Shown: in pieces, positions 33,160-38,895 of the stretch
Layout of the letters: each line of letters starts with the position of its first letter
How positions within the stretch are numbered: the first letter of the stretch is position 1
Source: Clostridium sp.
GTDB taxonomy: Bacteria > Bacillota > Clostridia > TANB77 > CAG-508
DNA length: 38,895 nt
Assembly: GCA_018371855.1 (NCBI GenBank)
Contig: JAHAKD010000009.1
Location: 1-38,895 of the forward strand
Direction of reading: 5' to 3'
Notes under the pieces: model-generated
Databases searched by the model: none
What the model was told of the DNA's origin: nothing
What the model saw: only the letters and a program-made list of their open reading frames with translations
Position numbers and translations under genes: made by a program

Positions 33160-34860
33160 ATGGTAAAAGGTAAAGGTGTATCAAAGGGTATTGGGATTGG
33201 ACATACAAAGGTATTAAATAACGAAGAAGTAAAACTTACAGATTTTAAAGTAGATGATAAAGAAAATGAACTAAATTATTTTAGGAAATGTCTAAATAAT
33301 GTAATAGAAGATACAAAGAAAGTTATAGAGAAGCTTTCTGGAACGGAAGCAGACATTATGAATGCTTATTTAATGATATTACAGGACCCTACACTAACAG
33401 CAGAAACTGAAAGACTAATAAAAGAAGAAGGCTATAATGCGGGATATGCAGCAAAAGTAGGATTTGAAACGGTTGAAGAAGTTTTTAAGAATATGGATGA
33501 TGAATATATGTCTGCAAGAGCATCTGACATAGAAGATATGAAACAACGAGTAGTAAATAAAATTATTAATAAAGCTGAAATAGATTTAAGTAATTTACCA
33601 GAGAATACTGTTTTGGTTGGAAAAGATTTATCTACATCAGATACAGCTAAATTAAACTTAAAAACTATTGCAGGAATTATAATAGAAAATGGTAGCGAGA
33701 ATTCTCATGTTTCTATTATGGCGAGAACCCATGAAATTCCTGCGATAGTGGGAGTTAAAGGAGCTTTAGATAGCATAGCTAATGATATTAATATCGCAAT
33801 AAATGGAGCAACTGGAGAAATTTTTATAAATCCTTCACAAGAAGAAATTTCTAAATTGACTAAAATTAAAAATGAGTTAAAAGATGAAAAAGGAAGTTTA
33901 GCAAAATTTAAAAATAAGAAGAGCATTACTAAAGATGGTTATAAAACAGAAGTAGTAGCTAATATAGGAACTCCTAAAGATATGGAATCTGTTATTGAAA
34001 ATGGTGCTGAAGGAATAGGACTATTTAGAAGTGAATTTTTGTATATGGATTCTGAAAGTATGCCAACAGAGGAAGAACAATTTGAAGCATATAAAGAAGT
34101 GCTAGAAAAAGCAGAAGGTAAGAGAGTTATAGTTCGTACATTAGATATTGGTGGAGATAAAGAGTTAAAATATTTAAATTTAGATAAAGAAGATAATCCT
34201 TTTTTAGGGTATAGAGCTATTAGAATTTGTTTGCGTGAGCCAGAGATTTTTAAAGTTCAATTAAGAGCTTTATATAGAGCAAGTAACTACGGAAAACTTG
34301 CAATTATGCTTCCTATGATTTCTTCTGTAGATGAAATAAGAGCTGCAAAAGATATCATAAATGAAGTTAAAGAAGAATTAAAAGCAGAGAAAGTAAAATT
34401 TGATAAAAATGTAAAAATTGGAATAATGATAGAAGTCCCTTCAGCTGCAATAATGGCAGAACAATTGGCAATAGAATGTGATTTCTTTAGTATTGGTACA
34501 AATGATTTGATTCAATATACAGTTGCTGTTGAAAGAGGAAATGAAAAAATATCAGATTTATATACTAAATTTCATCCTGCAGTTATACGTTTAATAAAGA
34601 TGGCAATTGACGGAGCACATAAATCTAAAATATTCTGCGGAATGTGTGGCGAAGCAGCAAGTGATGAAAGATTTATACCTCTTTTAGTGGGATTAGGTTT
34701 AGATGAATTTTCTATGAATCCTACTAAAATATTAAATTCTAGAAAGATGATTAGAGATTTAAATCATAAAGAATGTAAGAAGCTAGTTCAAGAGATTTTA
34801 AAAATGTCTTCAGCAAGCGAAATAAAGGCAAGACTTGAGGAGTATAAGGAAAGTTTATAA
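33160..34860 (+). CDS. ptsI: PTS Enzyme I (phosphoenolpyruvate-protein phosphotransferase)
   Basis: 566 residues, full length. Enzyme I takes phosphate from phosphoenolpyruvate and gives it to HPr. The phospho-histidine is H183 in ENGSENSHVSIMARTHEIPAIVG. The PEP-binding C-terminal barrel shows GIGLFRSEFLYMD, GYRAIRICL, FFSIGTNDLIQYTVAVERGNE and the cysteine motif FCGMCGEAASD. The ATG has AGAGGAG upstream, 21 bases after ptsH. It ends the fruK-fruA-ptsH-ptsI operon, so general PTS proteins are co-expressed with a fructose-specific transporter. No regulator gene is in the operon. Confidence 0.96.
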   Translation: MVKGKGVSKGIGIGHTKVLNNEEVKLTDFKVDDKENELNYFRKCLNNVIEDTKKVIEKLSGTEADIMNAYLMILQDPTLTAETERLIKEEGYNAGYAAKVGFETVEEVFKNMDDEYMSARASDIEDMKQRVVNKIINKAEIDLSNLPENTVLVGKDLSTSDTAKLNLKTIAGIIIENGSENSHVSIMARTHEIPAIVGVKGALDSIANDINIAINGATGEIFINPSQEEISKLTKIKNELKDEKGSLAKFKNKKSITKDGYKTEVVANIGTPKDMESVIENGAEGIGLFRSEFLYMDSESMPTEEEQFEAYKEVLEKAEGKRVIVRTLDIGGDKELKYLNLDKEDNPFLGYRAIRICLREPEIFKVQLRALYRASNYGKLAIMLPMISSVDEIRAAKDIINEVKEELKAEKVKFDKNVKIGIMIEVPSAAIMAEQLAIECDFFSIGTNDLIQYTVAVERGNEKISDLYTKFHPAVIRLIKMAIDGAHKSKIFCGMCGEAASDERFIPLLVGLGLDEFSMNPTKILNSRKMIRDLNHKECKKLVQEILKMSSASEIKARLEEYKESL

Positions 34861-34883
34861 TTATATAAGGTAATAAGTTAATT

Positions 34884-34929
34884 AACAGTGGAAAACTAAT
34901 ATATTTTTAATTAGTTTTCCACTGTTTTT
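34884..34929 (+). terminator. Terminator after ptsI
   Basis: A near-perfect stem AACAGTGGAAAACTAAT / ATTAGTTTTCCACTGTT with a 9-base loop is followed by TTTT, 24 bases past the stop. Confidence 0.9.
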
Positions 34930-35166
34930 GCATTAGTTAAAGCTATTAAATATACGGAAAAACATAATCTACAGAATATGACAAAGAAATATAAACTTTA
35001 GTGCAAAAAAGATAAGAAAATGTAAAAAGCAAGCAAAAAAGATGAATATTTGTGAAGCGTAAGAGGAGCTTTAACACTGCGAAATAATGGAAAAATCAAT
35101 GGGTTTACTTATTAAATATAAGTATTTAAAATTAATATAGAATTTATTATTTAAGGAGAAATCAAC
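34930..35166 (+). promoter_or_regulatory. Leader of the large surface-protein gene
   Basis: 237 bases with no gene. A weak promoter is possible: TTTACT (35104-35109), 17-base spacer, TAAAAT (35127-35132). The segment around 35040-35090 has more G+C (GTGAAGCGTAAGAGGAGC and CACTGCGAA) and could be structured, but I could not match it to a known riboswitch. AAGGAG lies eight bases before the ATG. Confidence 0.35.
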
Positions 35167-38100
35167 ATGATCGGAGAAGGTGAAAAAAAGATAACTTTTA
35201 ACAAGAAATTAATAATCGCAGTTTTTGCAGCTCTAGCAGTTTTAGTTGCAATAATATGTGTTGTTGCAACTAAAAGTGATATGTTTAATTTATCTGGAAA
35301 AGAAGATACAGAAGAGGATGCTGGAGTAGCAAATGGAGATAAAGGATATATTTCATCTGCGCAAATAATCCAAACTAAGACAGGAACTGGACCATGGGAT
35401 GCAGATGATGAACCTGGAAATGATAGTTCGGAAGATAATAATATAGTTCGTTCATTTGACCAAGTAACATGGACTGTTGATCTGACAATGGCTTTAAAAC
35501 CTGGAATTGTAGAAAGTGGATTAACAGGAGGGATAATAAATGTAAATGTGTCTATTCAAGAGGAACTAGCAAATTTGGTAATATGGGACATAGATTCTAT
35601 GAAATGGTTAGAAAATGGACAAGTAAGTAAGGACGGAAGAATATTAACTGGACAATATACCATGTCAGAAAACGATCAAACAATACCTGGTAAACAAACT
35701 TTGGTATTTGTTTTGAGTGTAAAAGGAGCTGATAATGGAGTAAGAATTATACCAACCTTTACATTTGATTTAGAAGGTAATAACGAAAATGAGAAAGTCG
35801 CGATTACAGGTAAAGATATAACTATTAGTGCAAAAGGAAAATATAATATTGAGTTAAAAAGTAATACAGGATATTTATCAAATAAAACAACTGTTGACTA
35901 TGGTCAAGGAGAAGTATCTGGAAGAATGTACGGTTATGGATTAGCTGTACAATTATATAATGATAATGAATCAAAGGGGCTAAAAGGAATAGAATTTCCA
36001 CAAGGAGATATCACTTTCGATTTGAATTTACAACTTCAAAGAAGTAAATTCGAATCATCAGATCTTGAAGATATAACAACTCAAGCAATGCCAATTTTAT
36101 GGAATTATAGAATAAATAATTGGAACCTTACAGACCTTTCTGGAAATATTTCCGGCAGGGAAATGTATTATGAAAATAAGCATCATGTTTATATACCTAC
36201 ATTACCTCTAGGAGTAAATGTGGGGGATAGGAGTTATTCTACATATAATTCAGGAAATATAAACATTACACAAAATAGTAATAAATTAAATGTAACAATT
36301 AATAGTTATCAATTTGCTAAAGTATATCCTGATTATTATTGTGCTTATGACGGAGCGCCAATGTCAGAAAGAGAAAAAATATATACTGATAATATTGGAA
36401 CATTTAGTGTAGGATATATACAAGTTTTTGTACCAGATACAGAAGCCAGTACTATACAACAAAGAAATTACTATTTAAATGTTTCAACTGAAAATTTAAA
36501 AATGACATCAGCAACAGGAGAGAATATTACAAGTCAAATGAAAACATCGGATGATAAAATTGTAACACAACATGTTTTATATAGACCTGGTAGTTATACA
36601 CATTCAATTAACTTCGTAGATAAAAATGGAAATACAACTATAGAGAGATATCAAGGAAGTGGAGATGGAAGAGTTGTTGCAGGAGATACAATTGGGGTAA
36701 AAAACAAATTTCAAATGAATGCTAATAATGATTATGATATATATACAGCAAATAGATTTGTTAAATTTGATGGAGAAGCATATGAGCCAGCATATTATAA
36801 TGATGGAAATAAATATATGACCGCTGGAATGAATGGAAATGCACGATTTAGGTTTTGGTATGTAACCAAAAAAGATGGAACAAATTGGACAAGTCAAGAA
36901 GAAATGAATAATGCTGATATAAAGGATATGGTAGTATATGATAATATCGAAGATATACCTAAAGATAAAATTTGTATAGGTGTATATTTTGAAACTATAA
37001 GCGGATATCTTGCAAGAAGTTCTGGGGATAATAATACAGTATTTTTTCCTGTGAAAATCAAAACAACCGCTCAAATAGGAAAAACATATGGTATTACATT
37101 AAGAACTTTATTATGGAAAGAGCAATTAGATAGGGATAAATATTCTGTATTACATCCAGAAAATGAATATCCAACGCCAGAGTGGGATTCGGGATATAGA
37201 CAATATATAAAAACTGAATATGATGCAAATGGTGAAGTTATTGCAGGCACACATAGTGGAGGATATCAATGGGGAAATACTTTATTAGTAGTTGGATCAA
37301 ATTTACATGGAAGCATAAAAGCAATAGATGAATCTAATGCTGAAAAGCTAAATTATGATATAGGAAAAAATGAAAATATAGTAACATATAGTATAGAACC
37401 TCAATTAGATGGCAATAGCAATACAGCACATCAAATAACAGGAGTTAATTTAAAGGCAGAGGTGTCTTTACCAAGTGGAATAAAATATGTAGTTGGAAGT
37501 TCTGCATATGGAGAACCAGAGATAACAGAAAATTCTGATGGAACACAAAAACTAACATGGTATATTTATGGATGTACATGTGGACAAAAAATAGAACCAA
37601 TAACATTTGAAGGACAAATAGATAATGATAGCGAAAATGGTAAACAGTATACAAGTCAATTTATAATATCTGAAGTAATTGGGAAAGACGGAATAAGTAA
37701 AATAGGAAATAGTTCTATATATTTTAGAACGTCAACAGAGACAATTAATATAATAAATTTATCAAGCCATAGGTTATATAAAGAAGCAAAGACACCAGTA
37801 GTAGAAAAAAATGAACAAATTACATTTAAAATTGTTTATGAGAATAAAACAGATGAAAAGATACCTGAATTTCAATTGTTAGATATATTACCATACAATG
37901 GAGATTCAAGAGGAACAAACTTTACTGGAATATATACATTAGCAAGTGTGAATATAAAGCAAACAATTAGTGGAACATCACAAGCTTTAGATAATTTGAA
38001 GCTATATGCAACAAATTCAGATACTGTAAGAAATATGACGGCAAAAGATGATGGGATTGGAACAGATAGTATATGGAGTGCAAAGACCATAGGAAGTGCT

Positions 38101-38895
38101 ATAAATGAAAATGCAACGGGAATAGCAATAAAAGGAGAACTTGCTGGAAGAGCAAGATTAGAGATAGAGGTAGCATTAAATACAAATGGAAATAAAGAAG
38201 AAGATATATATAGAAATGATGTAATTGCACAAGTATATACAAATTCAGAGCAGATGCAAACAGGAGTGGTAGAGGCACAAGTAGTAAACAGAAAGATAGA
38301 AGGAAAAGTATGGGAAGATAGTAATAAGAATGGATTACTAGATAGTAATGAAGCAGGAATACGAGGAATAACAGTAATACTATTAAATGTAAGTAATAAC
38401 CAAGAAGTAACAAGAACAACCACAAATGAACAAGGTAAATATAGTTTTACATCATTAGCAAAAGCTAATTATAAAGTAAAAGTAGAGAATGATGATAAAT
38501 ATTATCTAACAGAGAAAAATATAGGAGATAATATAGAAATAAACAGTAAATTTGATGCTAAAACTAAAGAGACAGCCGAAATAACAAAATTAAATTCAAT
38601 AAGTTCTCCAGAAATAGTAGAAGAAAATGTAAATGCAGGATTAATAAAAATAAAATATAATATAAGCACAAAAGTAGAAGGCGTTGGAGGAAACATAAGC
38701 GGAGGTGGAGAAGATGTTTATGAAAGTGTAGATAAAGGCGGAACGAATACAAAAGATATAGTAGTAAGTCCAAATGAAGGATATAGAGTAGATACGATAA
38801 AAGTAAATGGAAGTCCAATAGCATTTACAGAAGAAGAAAATCATAGTGTAATATTAAGTAAATTTATAAATATGCAAGAAAATAAAGAAGTGGTA
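35167..38895 (+). CDS. Very large surface/adhesin-like protein with SdrD-type B domain (partial, runs off the window)
   Basis: The reading frame is open for 1243 codons to the last base, so the C terminus is missing. Residues 15-34 are a hydrophobic membrane anchor or signal after a short charged N terminus (MIGEGEKKITFNKK). The exported part is Asn/Thr/Tyr-rich and beta-like. Around 880-910 is a DUF11-like segment (ITFKIVYENKTDEKIPEFQLLD). Residues about 1043-1110 are an SdrD/Cna-B-like domain: GKVWEDSNKNGLLDSNEAGI then TTNEQGKYSFTSL, with a calcium-binding-like D/N-rich loop. After about 1162, VEGVGGNISGGGEDVYESV and SPNEGYRVDTIKVNG match a repeat common in clostridial surface proteins. It is probably displayed on the cell surface; ligand and anchoring cannot be seen. 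Confidence 0.8.
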   Translation, partial: MIGEGEKKITFNKKLIIAVFAALAVLVAIICVVATKSDMFNLSGKEDTEEDAGVANGDKGYISSAQIIQTKTGTGPWDADDEPGNDSSEDNNIVRSFDQVTWTVDLTMALKPGIVESGLTGGIINVNVSIQEELANLVIWDIDSMKWLENGQVSKDGRILTGQYTMSENDQTIPGKQTLVFVLSVKGADNGVRIIPTFTFDLEGNNENEKVAITGKDITISAKGKYNIELKSNTGYLSNKTTVDYGQGEVSGRMYGYGLAVQLYNDNESKGLKGIEFPQGDITFDLNLQLQRSKFESSDLEDITTQAMPILWNYRINNWNLTDLSGNISGREMYYENKHHVYIPTLPLGVNVGDRSYSTYNSGNINITQNSNKLNVTINSYQFAKVYPDYYCAYDGAPMSEREKIYTDNIGTFSVGYIQVFVPDTEASTIQQRNYYLNVSTENLKMTSATGENITSQMKTSDDKIVTQHVLYRPGSYTHSINFVDKNGNTTIERYQGSGDGRVVAGDTIGVKNKFQMNANNDYDIYTANRFVKFDGEAYEPAYYNDGNKYMTAGMNGNARFRFWYVTKKDGTNWTSQEEMNNADIKDMVVYDNIEDIPKDKICIGVYFETISGYLARSSGDNNTVFFPVKIKTTAQIGKTYGITLRTLLWKEQLDRDKYSVLHPENEYPTPEWDSGYRQYIKTEYDANGEVIAGTHSGGYQWGNTLLVVGSNLHGSIKAIDESNAEKLNYDIGKNENIVTYSIEPQLDGNSNTAHQITGVNLKAEVSLPSGIKYVVGSSAYGEPEITENSDGTQKLTWYIYGCTCGQKIEPITFEGQIDNDSENGKQYTSQFIISEVIGKDGISKIGNSSIYFRTSTETINIINLSSHRLYKEAKTPVVEKNEQITFKIVYENKTDEKIPEFQLLDILPYNGDSRGTNFTGIYTLASVNIKQTISGTSQALDNLKLYATNSDTVRNMTAKDDGIGTDSIWSAKTIGSAINENATGIAIKGELAGRARLEIEVALNTNGNKEEDIYRNDVIAQVYTNSEQMQTGVVEAQVVNRKIEGKVWEDSNKNGLLDSNEAGIRGITVILLNVSNNQEVTRTTTNEQGKYSFTSLAKANYKVKVENDDKYYLTEKNIGDNIEINSKFDAKTKETAEITKLNSISSPEIVEENVNAGLIKIKYNISTKVEGVGGNISGGGEDVYESVDKGGTNTKDIVVSPNEGYRVDTIKVNGSPIAFTEEENHSVILSKFINMQENKEVV

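Noticed and set aside
34990..35110. Possible c-di-GMP or other riboswitch before the surface-protein gene
   Set aside because: I could not find the conserved core bases of any riboswitch class I know; only the slightly higher G+C suggested structure.
36604..38844. Several minus-strand reading frames of 60-180 codons
   Set aside because: They are antisense shadows of the long surface-protein gene; their compositions are low-complexity and they lack ribosome sites.

Overview
This window is the replication-origin region of a very AT-rich, low-G+C Gram-positive bacterium, most likely an uncultured member of the Clostridia. I infer this from four things: the block rpmH-rnpA-yidD-yidC-jag-mnmE-mnmG-rsmG-parA-parB on one side of dnaA; dnaA-dnaN-recF-remB(DUF370)-gyrB-gyrA on the other; a DUF4446 gene beside parB; and strong AGGAGG-type ribosome sites with consensus sigma-A promoters. 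No rRNA is present and I cannot name a species.

Layout. Bases 1-1240 are an almost G+C-free, gene-free desert built partly of degenerate direct repeats. Two tRNA-Ser genes (GCU and UGA) follow on the minus strand. From 1846 to 11097 all genes are on the minus strand: DUF4446, parB, parA, rsmG, mnmG (with an internal parS-like site), mnmE, khpB/jag, yidC, yidD, rnpA, rpmH. The rpmH-dnaA gap (11098-11671) and the dnaA-dnaN gap (13016-13336) both carry DnaA boxes, so the origin looks bipartite. To its right, on the plus strand, come dnaA, dnaN, recF, a RemB-like regulator gene and gyrB.

Between gyrB and gyrA lies the most unusual part: a four-gene plus-strand cluster (about 18.06-21.74 kb) with its own promoter. 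It encodes a TraC-like-domain protein, a complete VirB4/TraC-type ATPase, a small ParA/MinD-like P-loop protein, and a helix-rich protein of unknown function. No other type IV secretion or mobility gene is visible. Three of the four genes have a good Shine-Dalgarno sequence but no ATG/GTG/TTG at a normal distance. After gyrA comes a cytoplasmic GH13 alpha-amylase.

From 26.0 to 29.9 kb the strand flips: initiator tRNA-fMet (with a 13-bp inverted repeat across its promoter), a DUF2207 membrane protein, LemA, two small exported proteins and a third, frameshifted one. Two divergent promoters separate this block from a plus-strand phosphotransferase operon: fruK, fruA (EIIABC, broken by a single-base frameshift), ptsH and ptsI. 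Together these take up fructose as fructose-1-phosphate and convert it to fructose-1,6-bisphosphate, with HPr and Enzyme I supplying phosphate. The window ends inside a very large surface protein gene (at least 1243 codons) with an SdrD-type B domain.

Functionally, most of the window serves replication start and chromosome handling (DnaA, DnaN, RecF, gyrase, ParAB-parS), tRNA wobble modification (MnmE/MnmG), membrane protein insertion (YidC/YidD) and RNase P. An accessory ATPase cassette, sugar uptake and cell-surface genes are added to the right.
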